Below are positions 1-9,269 of a stretch of 38,114 nucleotides of DNA, piece by piece. Under the pieces are notes generated by a model that did not search any database, was not told the DNA's origin, and worked only from the letters and a program-made list of their open reading frames with translations. Position 1 is the first letter of the stretch. Every line of letters starts with the position of its first letter. The DNA comes from Betaproteobacteria bacterium (GTDB lineage: Bacteria > Pseudomonadota > Gammaproteobacteria > Burkholderiales > SG8-41): positions 1 to 38,114 of the forward strand of contig JACQGN010000234.1 of NCBI GenBank assembly GCA_016199545.1, given 5' to 3'. The translations under genes and the position numbers were made by a program.

Positions 1-701
1 GAGAAGTAGTTTCGGGCGAGTTTCTCGTAGCGAGTAGCGATGCGCCGGAACTGCTTGATGCGGTTGAAGACACGTTCCACCAGATTGCGGTCTTTATACA
101 GGTGACGATCATAGCTTCTTTGCTCCTTGCGATGCGCCATCGGCGGGATCACCGCCGCAGCGCCCTGGGCGGCGATGCGCGCGATGAACGCATCGGCGTC
201 GTACGCCTTGTCGGCAACCACCGCCTGAGTGGGCAAGCCCTCGATCAAGGCCTCGGCCTGTTTGATATCGGCGGCCTCGCCCCCGGTCAAGAAGCAGCGC
301 AGCGGGTTGCCCAGGGCATCGACCGTGGCATGGATCTTGGTGCTCAGTCCTCCGCGCGAGCGCCTGCGTGCCCGTTTTTTTTGGGCACCGGCGGCATGCT
401 GGTGGGCACGCACAACACTGCTATCAATGAAAAGCGCCGCCAAGTCCGGATCATCACTGACAGCCTTGATCAGTCGTTGCCAGACGCCGGTCTTGCCCCA
501 GCGCGAAAACCGCGTATACGTGTTGTGCCAGTTGCCCAACGGCGGCGGCAGATCGCGCCACGGCGCGCCGGTGCGTGCAATCCAGAGCACCGCTTCCAGA
601 AACAGCCGGTTGTCCTTGGCCGTGGCCCCTGGATCGCTCGCCTTACCCAGCAACAAATGCTCAATACGCTCCCACTGGTCATTGCGCAGCATCTTTCGCA
701 T
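1..701 (-). CDS. IS5-family transposase, C-terminus cut by window edge
   Basis: My reverse-strand translation from ATG at 701 is uninterrupted: MRKMLRNDQWERIEHLLLGKASDPGATAKDNRLFLEAVLWIARTGAPWRDLPPPLGNWHNTYTRFSRWGKTGVW...DSSVVRAHQHAAGAQKKRARRRSRGGLSTKIHATVDALGNPLRCFLTGGEAADIKQAEALI...VADKAYDADAFI...DRNLVERVFNRIKQFRRIATRYEKLARNYF; absent from the ORF track because it has no stop inside the window. Confidence 0.85.
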   Translation of the reverse strand, partial: MRKMLRNDQWERIEHLLLGKASDPGATAKDNRLFLEAVLWIARTGAPWRDLPPPLGNWHNTYTRFSRWGKTGVWQRLIKAVSDDPDLAALFIDSSVVRAHQHAAGAQKKRARRRSRGGLSTKIHATVDALGNPLRCFLTGGEAADIKQAEALIEGLPTQAVVADKAYDADAFIARIAAQGAAAVIPPMAHRKEQRSYDRHLYKDRNLVERVFNRIKQFRRIATRYEKLARNYF

Positions 702-766
702 CGATCTCGGCCTCCTGGGAAAAACCAGACGGTACCAAAATCGACCGAATGTGTACAGGCCCTAGC
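1..766 (-). mobile_element. IS5-family (IS427/IS1031-like) insertion sequence, partial (left end outside window)
   Basis: Reverse-strand transposase reading frame; probable IS end near ...TGTGTACAGGCCC followed by CTAG. Confidence 0.8.
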
Positions 767-1068
767 AGCTTGATACAAAAGCCGTCGTCGCCCCCGGGAG
801 TGCGGGGGTCTGGAAAGATTCGTTTTGACGAATTAACATTGCTTGGAATTCCAACCCGGGCCGAAATGATGGTTAGCTCTTTGCATCAAGCTGTAGTTTT
901 GCATGTACATCTAACGGCTGGTATTGGTTCCACGTGCTGGAACCCAGGCCCAGCCGGAGCTTTCTGTGCGAGGCGCCTGGGCTCTGCATACAGGTAAATT
1001 AAGCCAGAGGTCGCTCTGCAGTAACGGCCGCGCCACACAATGCTTCTGCGAATTCGTTCAAGCTAACC

Positions 1069-1421
1069 ATGCGAACCATCACGCGCGCCTTCTCAGTCTT
1101 TAATTGCTTCTCCGACTCAAGCCCAAAGTTGTCTCTGCAGGAGATTTCGAAAGACCTGAGACTGGCCAAGTCGACTACCTTCCGACTCGTAGCAATACGC
1201 GGTCTCACATGGAGGCAGTGTTCCTGGAATCAGCGCCCTTTCGGTACCGCTGTTCAGCTCGGATGATATTTCGCGTTACAGTCTGAGCATCGTGATGCCA
1301 ACCGTCCGAGCGCAAGGTCGTTATCGCGCCACTGCTTAAATCGTTACGTAGGGCGGGGCAGAAGGTGTCGACGGGCCTCGGCGCAAGCGCGATGAGCAGC
1401 GCTCTTGAAGGCTCGGAGTAA
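1069..1421 (+). pseudogene. IclR-family transcriptional regulator remnant (HTH start and C-terminal tail kept, middle lost)
   Basis: RTITRAFSVFNCFSDSSPKLSLQEISKDLRLAKSTTFRLV (IclR HTH), then GISALSVPLFSSDDISRYSLSIVMPTVRAQGR and, in another frame, VVIAPLLKSLRRAGQKVSTGLGASAMSSALEGSE*. Confidence 0.7.
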
Positions 1422-1711
1422 AGCACTGTGCTCCGCATTTATTCCATCACGGTCGCATGAACGCGATCCTCGCTGCAGGCTGCAACCTGACTTGGTGACG
1501 CGGCCGACCACGCATGAAGACGGCACGCTGCTGTGGTCCGTGCGGGATAGTCTCGGCGGAGTGTAGTGCCAGCGCGCTGATGAGTCGCCGCCAAGCCGGC
1601 ACCGTGATTTCGGGAGTTCGGCGCTTCCAGGGTCAGCGCCGTCGTTCTCTCAGTCGGCTGGCACAAACAGCCGCACCGGCCGGGTGCCGAGAACACCCGG
1701 TCTCTCCAGAT

Positions 1712-2668
1712 CTAATCGACCTTAAGCCCCGCGGTCTTCGCCACTTTGCCCCAGCGTACGTACTCGCTCTTGATGAACTCCGCGAATTCCGCGGATGACG
1801 CCGGCGCGGGGGTGAGCCCGGCGGCGTCCAAGCGCTTCCTGACATCAGGCTGCTCCATCGCGCGAATGACTTCGGCGCCGATTCTGCTGACGATCTGCTT
1901 CGGCGTCTGCGCAGGCAGGACAACGCCGTACCATCCCGTCACTTCGAGGTCGGGATAACCCGCTTCGGCCGACGTGGGAACGTCAGGATAGGCCGGCACG
2001 CGCGTCGAACCCGTGACCACAAGCGCCCTCAACCTGCCGCTTTGCACGTGGCCCATCGGTCCGGCGGGCGCCGCGAACAGCATGCCGATATTGCCGCCGA
2101 GGAGATCGAGCAGCGCAGGCGAGGCGCCTTTGTACGGGACGTGCAGCACCTCGCTGCCGGTGACTATCTTAAACAGGAAGACGGCGAGTTGCGCGGCAGA
2201 CGACGAGGACCCAAAGGCCAGCTCGTTCGGATTCTTTTTAGCGAGCGCTGTCAGATCCTTGACCGTCTTTACCGGCAGCGACGGGTGTACGACGAGTACA
2301 TACGGCTGCGCGGTGCCGCGCGCAGCCGCAGCAAAATCCTTCAACGGATCGTAGCCGACGTTGCGGTAGAGGTGAGGATTGATCGCCAGCGTGCCAATAA
2401 AACCCAGGATGATGGTGTGTCCGTCTGCGGGTGCCTGGGCTCCAAGCGCCGTTCCGATGCTGCCTTGCGCCCCCGGTCGGTTGTCGACGACCATCTGCTG
2501 GCCCAGCGCATCGCTGAGCTTAGGCTGGATGCTACGTGCGAACGTATCGGTCCCGCCCCCAGGCGTGAACGGCACGATGAAGCGGATCGGCTTCGATGGG
2601 AATTGCTGCGCATGGGCTGAGGCGAACATACAGCCCAGCGCGACCACTGCTGCCAGCGTGCGTTTCAT
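1712..2668 (-). CDS. Bug/TctC-family tripartite tricarboxylate transporter substrate-binding protein
   Basis: Signal peptide; YPxKPIRFIVPFTPGGGTDTFAR, VVDNRPGAQGSIGTALGA, LHVPYKGASPALLDLLGGNI. Confidence 0.95.
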   Translation of the reverse strand: MKRTLAAVVALGCMFASAHAQQFPSKPIRFIVPFTPGGGTDTFARSIQPKLSDALGQQMVVDNRPGAQGSIGTALGAQAPADGHTIILGFIGTLAINPHLYRNVGYDPLKDFAAAARGTAQPYVLVVHPSLPVKTVKDLTALAKKNPNELAFGSSSSAAQLAVFLFKIVTGSEVLHVPYKGASPALLDLLGGNIGMLFAAPAGPMGHVQSGRLRALVVTGSTRVPAYPDVPTSAEAGYPDLEVTGWYGVVLPAQTPKQIVSRIGAEVIRAMEQPDVRKRLDAAGLTPAPASSAEFAEFIKSEYVRWGKVAKTAGLKVD

Positions 2669-2820
2669 ATTGCCTCCTCGTTTGAATATGTTATCTGGTC
2701 ACCGCTGGGGTATGCCAATGACGCTCGGCGCGACTCTGCAGCCGCCAGTGGGTACAGCATAAACGGCGAATTCTGGCGAGTCAATGCCGGCCACTGACCC
2801 GCTTGTTCCGGTTGGGCATT

Positions 2821-3546
2821 TCATGGTGTCTGGGAGTCGCATGCGTCGATCAACTCGCGAAGCGTATGGCTGCGTAAGTCGAGTGCGCACTCGATTATGC
2901 GTTCCTGAGCGTCCGCGCCAAGCACACCTGCACTGAGGCGCCGAAATTTGGCGGCGATGTCTTCGTCCGTCATCGGATTGCGCGGATCGCCTTTTGGAAA
3001 ATCGATTTGTTTCTCGCATCGGGAGCCGTCGGAAGTGACTACCGTTATGCGCGCGGGCCTGCGCGCCGGAAAACCACCATCGAGGGCCGGATCGTGAACG
3101 CACCTCACCTTTGCGAGCATGGCCTTCACGTCGGGCGCTGTCCATCGCGGCTCGTCGAGCTGGCGCAGCGTGTATTCGCCGTCGACGAGCGAGACAGCCA
3201 CGCAATACGGGAGGCTGTGGTCTGCCGTCTCGCGCGCGTCGATGTCGTAGCGCGATTTGCCGCCCATGCCGTGCACCATGTCCTCAAGGAGCCAGCCGAA
3301 TCCGGCAACCGTCACTTCCGCGATGCGCTCGGGGACCAGGTCGCGCTCGTGGCGCAGCGCGAGGGTTGCGTCGATCGCACTGTGGATGATGTACGCGGCC
3401 GGGTATTGCTTCAGGCATGTGCGCGGCAGGCACCAGCTATCCACTGGCGCGGTCAGCACATCCCAATCGCACTCGCCGAGCATCAATGCAGACATCCCGC
3501 GTTTTCCTTCGAAAATCTCCAGCGGGCTCGCATTCGCGCGCGCCAC
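2821..3546 (-). pseudogene. MmgE/PrpD-family protein, C-terminal part only (N-terminal half absent)
   Basis: ANASPLEIFEGKRGM...LKQYPAAYIIHSAIDATLALR...YDIDARETADHSLPYCVAVSLVDGEYTLRQ...CEKQIDFPKGDPRNPMTDEDIAAKFRRL; no N-terminal domain upstream. Confidence 0.7.
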
Positions 3547-3660
3547 GGCACAGCGTCTCGGCGAGGCGTTCGGCCACCGTAGGTTCGCGGCGCGCCGCGT
3601 CAGCGGAATCAGGCATACTCACGCTGTATTCCAGTCTGCAGCTGCAAAAGAGGAAAGCAC

Positions 3661-4428
3661 ATGCGACTCAAAGGCAAAACGGCTCTCATCGCCGGCGCTG
3701 CACGCAACATCGGGAAGGCCACTGCGCTCACGTTCGCACGTGAAGGCGCCAACCTCGTGCTCGTGGCAAAAAGCAGCCGCGACGAGCTGAACGCGGTCGC
3801 GGAGGAATGCAAGTCTCTGGGAGTGCAGGCGCTGCCTCTGCTCGCGGACGTCGGCTTGCCGCAGGAAGTCGAGCGCATTGTACAGGCGGGGCTCGAGCGT
3901 TTCGGCTACATCGACACGCTGGTGAGCGTCGCCGCCATTCGCCCGCACAAGCCGTTCTGGGAGATCAGCATCGATGAGTGGCATCGGGTCTTCGAGGTGA
4001 ACCTGCACTCGACATTCTATCTAGCGAAAGCGCTCGCTCCGACGATGATGAAAAGCGGCAAGGGTGGAAGCGTCGTCGCCCTCGGCGGCATGGCTTCGCT
4101 GACGGGTCAGCCGATCCGCGCGCACGTGGTCGCCTCCAAAACGGGGCTGTACGGGCTCATCAAGTCGCTTGCGCTGGAGCTCGGTCCGTACAACGTGCGC
4201 GCCAACCTGATCGCCGTCGGCTTCATCGACACCAAGCGCTTGAATCCGGAGTGGTACGCTTCCGAACAGAACAACATCCCCTACAACGCCGCGGACATGG
4301 AGGCGACGCCGCTGCGGCGCGCAGGCACGCCGCAGGAGGTCGCCAATGTCGCGCTGCTCCTTGCGTCCGACCAGTCCTCCTTCGTCACAGGCGACCGCAT
4401 CGTCTGCGCCGGCGGACGATACATGTAG
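3661..4428 (+). CDS. SDR-family oxidoreductase
   Basis: GKTALIAGAARNIGKATAL Rossmann motif, ASKTGLYGLIKSLALELGPYNVRANLIAVG, C-terminal VTGDRIVCAGG. Confidence 0.93.
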   Translation: MRLKGKTALIAGAARNIGKATALTFAREGANLVLVAKSSRDELNAVAEECKSLGVQALPLLADVGLPQEVERIVQAGLERFGYIDTLVSVAAIRPHKPFWEISIDEWHRVFEVNLHSTFYLAKALAPTMMKSGKGGSVVALGGMASLTGQPIRAHVVASKTGLYGLIKSLALELGPYNVRANLIAVGFIDTKRLNPEWYASEQNNIPYNAADMEATPLRRAGTPQEVANVALLLASDQSSFVTGDRIVCAGGRYM

Positions 4429-4473
4429 GCGGGCGTCCCACCTACGTTCGGACGTCGTACCCCGGCAGTCATT

Positions 4474-5222
4474 CTAAAAAGCGAAGCGGCTCAAGCCGCC
4501 GTCGACCGGAATCACCGTCCCGGTGATGTAGCTCGCGCGGGGTGAGGCGAGAAATATCGCGAGGTCGGCGAGCTCGTCGGGATCGCCGAAGCGGCCGATC
4601 GGCACCTCCTGCGTGAATGCGCGCCGCTTCTCCTCGGTCGGATACATCCGCAGCATCTGCTCGCTCGTGAGCCGCCCCGGCTGTATGCAGTTCACGGTGA
4701 CGCCGCTTTTTGCAACCTCGCGCGAGAGCCCTTTGCTCCACGCATGAACCGCGGCCTTGGACGGATTCGCCGCATTGATGTTGTAGGGCTCGGAGGTGCC
4801 GGTGAGACTGATGACGCGGCCCCATCCGTGCGCGACCATACCCGCCACCACGGCGTGCGTCAGGGCGCGCAGACGAAAGAAGTTGAGCGTCATGGCTTCT
4901 GTCCAGAGCTCCGGCGGCGCGTCGAAGGTCGTGGGGCGGCTGCCGCCTGCTGCATTGACGAGGATGTCGACGCGCCCGAGATGCTCGCGGGTGCTCTGCG
5001 CGAGCTTGGCCGGCGTCTCTTGGTCGTAGAGATCCGCCGCGATGACGACCGGCTCGATAAAGCCCGCTGCCGTGATTTCCTGCGCCAGCTCACGCAGCAG
5101 CGGCGCGCGGTGATCGCAACGCGCGCGCCTTCGCGCGCGAGCCCGATGGCGATCGCGCGGCCGAGGCCGATGCTGCTTGCGCCAGTCACCAGCGCGGTTT
5201 TGCCTTTGAGCTGCAGGTCCAT
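4474..5222 (-). pseudogene. SDR-family oxidoreductase interrupted by a frameshift
   Basis: MDLQLKGKTALVTGASSIGLGRAIAIGLAREGARVAITAR in one frame; PLLRELAQEITAAGF...VDILVNAAGGSRPTTF...MTLNFFRLRALTHAVVAGMVAHGWGRVISLTG...IPVDGGLSRFAF in another. Confidence 0.8.
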
Positions 5223-5253
5223 GGCGGGAAGCGCTCCTGAATGGCGTAGGCGT

Positions 5254-5559
5254 CTATCGAGCCACAACGATCATGGCACCGAACGCGATGACGAGTGCGC
5301 ACCAGATCCACGCGAGCGCTTTGACGAGGCCAATGCGCTCGCGCTTGGCCGAAATGCGCCGCAGACCGGTATAGCCGTGCGCGAGGATGACCGCGAGGAG
5401 CACTGCGTTCAGGCCGCGGGCAGAAGCGACGCCGGGGGCCCAGAGGTGAAGTGCGACGAGCGGTCCCAGCAGCACGCCGGACGCGCGCTGCAGGATCCAC
5501 ATCCACAGCGGCGTAACGCTAAATTCGTGCCCGAAAACGGTTCGGCTAGACGCCAGCAT
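5254..5559 (-). CDS. Succinate dehydrogenase/fumarate reductase-like membrane anchor (SdhD-like)
   Basis: About 3 hydrophobic segments, WILQRASGVLLGPLVALHLW, LAVILAHGYTGLRRI; overlaps the upstream SdhC-like ORF. Confidence 0.75.
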   Translation of the reverse strand: MLASSRTVFGHEFSVTPLWMWILQRASGVLLGPLVALHLWAPGVASARGLNAVLLAVILAHGYTGLRRISAKRERIGLVKALAWIWCALVIAFGAMIVVAR

Positions 5560-5926
5560 AGCGAAGCACCTCCCTCAGGCCGAAGAGCGCGCTGATTGCG
5601 ACGATCGCCCACAAGGATATCCTGTAATCGACGCGCATGCCGAGCTCCGAGAGCAGGAGCTTCAACCCGTACAACGTGTGAAAAACGATGCTGAAGTAGA
5701 GCGCCGCATGTATCCAGTGCTGCGACTGCACCGCGGGCAGCCACGGCGCGCCGGCTTTCACTGACGCGAGCGCCGGGACGTGGAGCACGGCCTGCGCGAT
5801 CACGTGCACCAGTACGAAGACAACGATCACGGTGCCGCTCACCCTGTGCAGCCACCGCGCGATATCGCCGTGCAGCAGGCCTTCGGACTGACGCGTCGTG
5901 TTGCGGGGAAGTGTCGCCGCGCTCAT
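5546..5926 (-). CDS. Succinate dehydrogenase/fumarate reductase-like cytochrome b subunit (SdhC-like)
   Basis: WLHRVSGTVIVVFVLVHVIAQ and HAALYFSIVFHTLYGLKLLLSELG; 4-bp overlap with FeS subunit. Confidence 0.78.
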   Translation of the reverse strand: MSAATLPRNTTRQSEGLLHGDIARWLHRVSGTVIVVFVLVHVIAQAVLHVPALASVKAGAPWLPAVQSQHWIHAALYFSIVFHTLYGLKLLLSELGMRVDYRISLWAIVAISALFGLREVLRYAGV

Positions 5927-6627
5927 GCTTCTTTACCTCGACCGAAGAAGAGCTCCCTGCGAAAGTCGCGGATCGCCTGTGCGGGGCTGAGATCGGCGGG
6001 GCAGACCTGCGTGCAGACGTCGCAGTTGAAACATTCGAGCATCCCGCCCTGCAGCGCCTGATCGAGGCGGTCTCGCCGGTCGGCCGGATGCTCAGCCATG
6101 TGGCGGAGCTTCAGCATGAACGCGGGACCGTCGAAAGGACGCTCCTCGACGGCGGGACAGGCGGAGACGCAGACCATGCAGAGAAGGCACGAATCCATGT
6201 GGCAGAGCTTGGCCGCGAGATCGGGCGCGATCAGCTCGGGTTGACCGGGGTGGGCGTTGTTGCGCAGCGGCGCGAGCTCGAACGACGCGAGGCGACTTTC
6301 GATTTCGGTGCGGTCGACCACGAGGTCGCGCAGCGCCGGGAAGGGCTTCAGCGGCTCGATGCGCATCTGCGCCTTGCAGCGCTCCTGGCACGCGAGCACG
6401 GGACGGCCATTCACACGCACGGCGCAGGTGCCGCATCTGCCGACGCGACAGGCGAACTGATAGGCGAGATCGCCCGCCTGGTTCTCGTATATCGAGCGCA
6501 CGACGTCCAGCACGCTCATGTTCGCGAGCCCGCTCACCTCGAAGCTTTCGAAGCGGGGCTCGGCGTCCTGCGAGGGATCGAAGCGCTGGATCTCTGCGGT
6601 GACGGTAATCGACGCGACGGTGCTCAT
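5923..6627 (-). CDS. Succinate dehydrogenase/fumarate reductase-like iron-sulfur subunit
   Basis: CRVGRCGTCAVRVNGRPVLAC, CLLCMVCVSACP, CFNCDVCTQVCP. Confidence 0.9.
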   Translation of the reverse strand: MSTVASITVTAEIQRFDPSQDAEPRFESFEVSGLANMSVLDVVRSIYENQAGDLAYQFACRVGRCGTCAVRVNGRPVLACQERCKAQMRIEPLKPFPALRDLVVDRTEIESRLASFELAPLRNNAHPGQPELIAPDLAAKLCHMDSCLLCMVCVSACPAVEERPFDGPAFMLKLRHMAEHPADRRDRLDQALQGGMLECFNCDVCTQVCPADLSPAQAIRDFRRELFFGRGKEA

Positions 6628-6642
6628 TGCGGGTCCTTCCTC

Positions 6643-8409
6643 CTAACTCGCCGCTGCAACGCGTGCAGCTTCGGCCGTGGCGGGCGTTGCCGAACCGGCA
6701 ACCGCATGCTTCTCGACCAGCACGCGGCCGCTCTCGCGCCGCACCCAAAGGTTCGCCGTCCAATCCGGATCGGTTTCGGGAAAATCGGTGCGGTAGAAGG
6801 CGCCCCGGGTCTCCTTGCGCTCGATCGACGTCGCCGCCATCGCCTGCGCGAGATCGAGCAGGTTCGCGAGCTCAAGCGATTCCATCCACTCGCGGTTGAG
6901 AACGCGCGACTTGTTCGTTACCTTGAGGCGCGGCATCACGTTCTCGCGCAGATCCGTGAATGCCCGCAGCGACTCTTCGAGTCTGTTCGCGGTGCGAACC
7001 AGCCCGACGTGGTCCCACATGAGCTTCTGGACGCGCCGTTTCACCTCTGTCGGACGTACCCCGTCTGCCCGCTGCATCGGTGCAGTGAGCTCCGCCACGC
7101 GTGCCCGCGCCTGCTCGAGCCCGGCGTCTCCCGGCGCGCGCGCGGCTTTCGCGTCGTCTGCTGCGGCCATGCCGGCGCGGCGCCCGAATACCTGGATATC
7201 GGGCATCGAGCTTCCGCCCAGGCGGTTCGCGCCGTGGACGCCGCCCGCGGCTTCGCCGGCGGCGAGCAGACCCGGCACGCACGTGCGGCACCAGCGATCG
7301 ATGCGAACGCCGCCGAGCGTGTAGAGGGCGCTGGGCATCACCTGTATCGGCGCCTGCAGCCGCGCCTGCGGCTCGCCGTAGTTCTCGAGAAGGCGCTTGA
7401 CGTAGATCGGCCGCTCCCTGAGGAAGGCGTCGAACACCGCCGGGTCGGGCACCATATAAACGCCGCCCTCGGGCGTGCCGCGGCCCTCGAGAATTTCGAG
7501 CATGATCGCGCGCGCGAGAACGTCACGCGTGCTGCCCTCTTTGCGAAGCGGATCGTGCTTCAGCACGAAGCGCTCGCCTTTGACATTCAGGAGCTGCGCG
7601 GCCTCGGCATTCGGGTCGAAGTGCCGGGGCCCGTAGTGCGCGGGCTCGGTGAGCGTGTAGCCGCGCGCGCCCTGCGGATAGACGAACGAGATCGGGATGA
7701 ACTGCATGAACTCGACATCCACCAGCTCGGCGCCGGCGCGAAGCGCGATCGCGATGCCGTCGCCCGTATTGATCGTGGGGCCCGAGCTCGTCTCGTAGAG
7801 CTGCGACGTGCCGCCGGTCGCGATGATCACGGTCGGCGCCGAGAAAAAGCGCCAGACCCCCTTGGACAGGTCGATCACCAGACCGCCTGCGACGCATCCG
7901 CCGCCGTCGCGGATGACGTCGGTCAGCATGTGGAAGTCGCAGATGCGGATGCCGCGTTTGTGCATCTGATGCAGCATCACTTCGGTGATTCCGATGCCTT
8001 CATCGATCGAGCCGAGGGTCCTCACGTATGTACCGCCGCCGGTCATCGACATGTAGTACTTGTCGGCCTCGGTGCGGTCCCAGGCGAGGCCGTATTCCTC
8101 GAGGTCGTACGCGCGCGCGAGCGCTTCATCGACCAGGATGCGCGTGAGCTCGTGGTTGTTGATCCCGACGCCCGAATCGATCGTGTCCCTGAAAAACGCG
8201 TCGTTGCCGTCCGCCGGGTTGAGACCGCTCACCACGTTGTAACGGCCGCCGGACATGCGCGTGTGGTTCGCGCGGCGCGGGCCTTTCGCGAGCAGCACGA
8301 CGTTCGCGCCCGCGTCATGCGCCGCGATTGCGGCGCGCATGCCGGCCGCGCCGCTGCCCGCGACAACGACGTCGGCGTGCTCGAGGAAGATGTCGGATGC
8401 TGTCGCCAC
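6643..8409 (-). CDS. Fumarate reductase/succinate dehydrogenase-like FAD flavoprotein (GTG start at 8409 proposed; ORF open to 8469)
   Basis: DVVVAGSGAAGMRAAIAAHDAGANVVLLAKG, RANHTRMSGG, TRDVLARAIMLEILEGRG, PGLLAAGEAAGGVHGANRLGGSSMPDIQVFGRRAG. Confidence 0.92.
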   Translation of the reverse strand: MATASDIFLEHADVVVAGSGAAGMRAAIAAHDAGANVVLLAKGPRRANHTRMSGGRYNVVSGLNPADGNDAFFRDTIDSGVGINNHELTRILVDEALARAYDLEEYGLAWDRTEADKYYMSMTGGGTYVRTLGSIDEGIGITEVMLHQMHKRGIRICDFHMLTDVIRDGGGCVAGGLVIDLSKGVWRFFSAPTVIIATGGTSQLYETSSGPTINTGDGIAIALRAGAELVDVEFMQFIPISFVYPQGARGYTLTEPAHYGPRHFDPNAEAAQLLNVKGERFVLKHDPLRKEGSTRDVLARAIMLEILEGRGTPEGGVYMVPDPAVFDAFLRERPIYVKRLLENYGEPQARLQAPIQVMPSALYTLGGVRIDRWCRTCVPGLLAAGEAAGGVHGANRLGGSSMPDIQVFGRRAGMAAADDAKAARAPGDAGLEQARARVAELTAPMQRADGVRPTEVKRRVQKLMWDHVGLVRTANRLEESLRAFTDLRENVMPRLKVTNKSRVLNREWMESLELANLLDLAQAMAATSIERKETRGAFYRTDFPETDPDWTANLWVRRESGRVLVEKHAVAGSATPATAEAARVAAAS

Positions 8410-8423
8410 GCTGCTCGTCCTCG

Positions 8424-9110
8424 TCAACGGTTTTCCTGCACCTTGCCCTCGAGTGCGGCGTCGACCCACGAGTCGCCGAAAACGATCTCCAGAGGCTTCT
8501 TGCCGTCCTTGATGTCCTGCGCCTGCTGGAATTCCATGTCCATTCGGCTGCGGGCTTTCCTGACGACGTCCTCCGCGACCGCCAGCGGGACCACCGCGAC
8601 ACCGTCATCGTCACCGATCACGATGTCTCCGGGGCTCACGACAAGTCCGCCGACCTGCACCGGCACGTTGATCGAGCCGGGGGTGTTCTTCTGCGCCGAA
8701 CGCGGACATACGCCGCGACAGAATGCGGGAAACCTCTCCTCCCGCAGCAGCCGTATGTCGCGCACGCAGCCGTTTGTAATGAGCCCCGCGATGCCCCGAT
8801 TTCGCGCCTGGAGTGACATGTTGTGGCCGAAGGAGCCCGTGTTGTTTTCGCGTCCCTCGTCGATCACGAGCACGTCGCCGGGCTCGACCATGGTGAGCGC
8901 CTTGTGCGTAGTGATGTTGTCGTTCGGATAGTTGAGCACGGTAAAGGCGACGCCGCGTATCGTCATCTTCTCGAAGATCGGACGGATCTCGGGCATCATC
9001 ACACCGTGCCGGCCCATCGTGTCTGCGATGGTCGAGGTCCAAATACCGGCGAACTCCTCGACGAGAGATTTCGGCGGCCGCTGAAACCTGTAGTTGATCT
9101 GACCGTACAT
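8424..9110 (-). CDS. RraA-family protein (HMG/CHA aldolase-like)
   Basis: STIADTMGRHGVM...GDVLVIDEGRENNTGSFGHNMSLQARNRGIAGLITNGCVRDIRLLRE...GDIVIGDDDGVAVVP. Confidence 0.9.
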   Translation of the reverse strand: MYGQINYRFQRPPKSLVEEFAGIWTSTIADTMGRHGVMMPEIRPIFEKMTIRGVAFTVLNYPNDNITTHKALTMVEPGDVLVIDEGRENNTGSFGHNMSLQARNRGIAGLITNGCVRDIRLLREERFPAFCRGVCPRSAQKNTPGSINVPVQVGGLVVSPGDIVIGDDDGVAVVPLAVAEDVVRKARSRMDMEFQQAQDIKDGKKPLEIVFGDSWVDAALEGKVQENR

Positions 9111-9269
9111 ATATGTCTCCGTTATTGCGTGTTATGCGCGCCTCACGCGCTTGCGGTGCAGCCGTCGCTTCAGACGCTTCCAGTCCGGGGCGGGCCCGGT
9201 CATCCGGCGAGACAAACTCGCTGTCAGCTATGGGTCGCGCCGGATCGGCCGAGTCTCATCGGGCGCGTA

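Noticed and set aside
767-893. CAGCTTGAT...ATCAAGCTG inverted pair beginning TAGCAGCTTG next to the IS end, possibly a REPIN remnant
   Set aside because: Only 9 bp and missing the TGTCGGACTT core; could be chance.
926-981. GGTTCCA/TGGAACC hairpin and CCCAGGC/GCCTGGG pair downstream of the IS
   Set aside because: Short palindromes in a degraded region; no second copy seen, not enough to call a feature.
1439-1710. Several short ORFs between the IclR remnant and the first Bug gene
   Set aside because: No coherent domain or conserved motif in any frame; probably non-coding or too degraded to identify.
5911-8931. 1006-aa plus-strand ORF
   Set aside because: Antisense to the flavoprotein, FeS subunit and RraA genes; Arg/His/Ala-rich shadow translation without recognisable motifs, typical of high-GC third-position bias.
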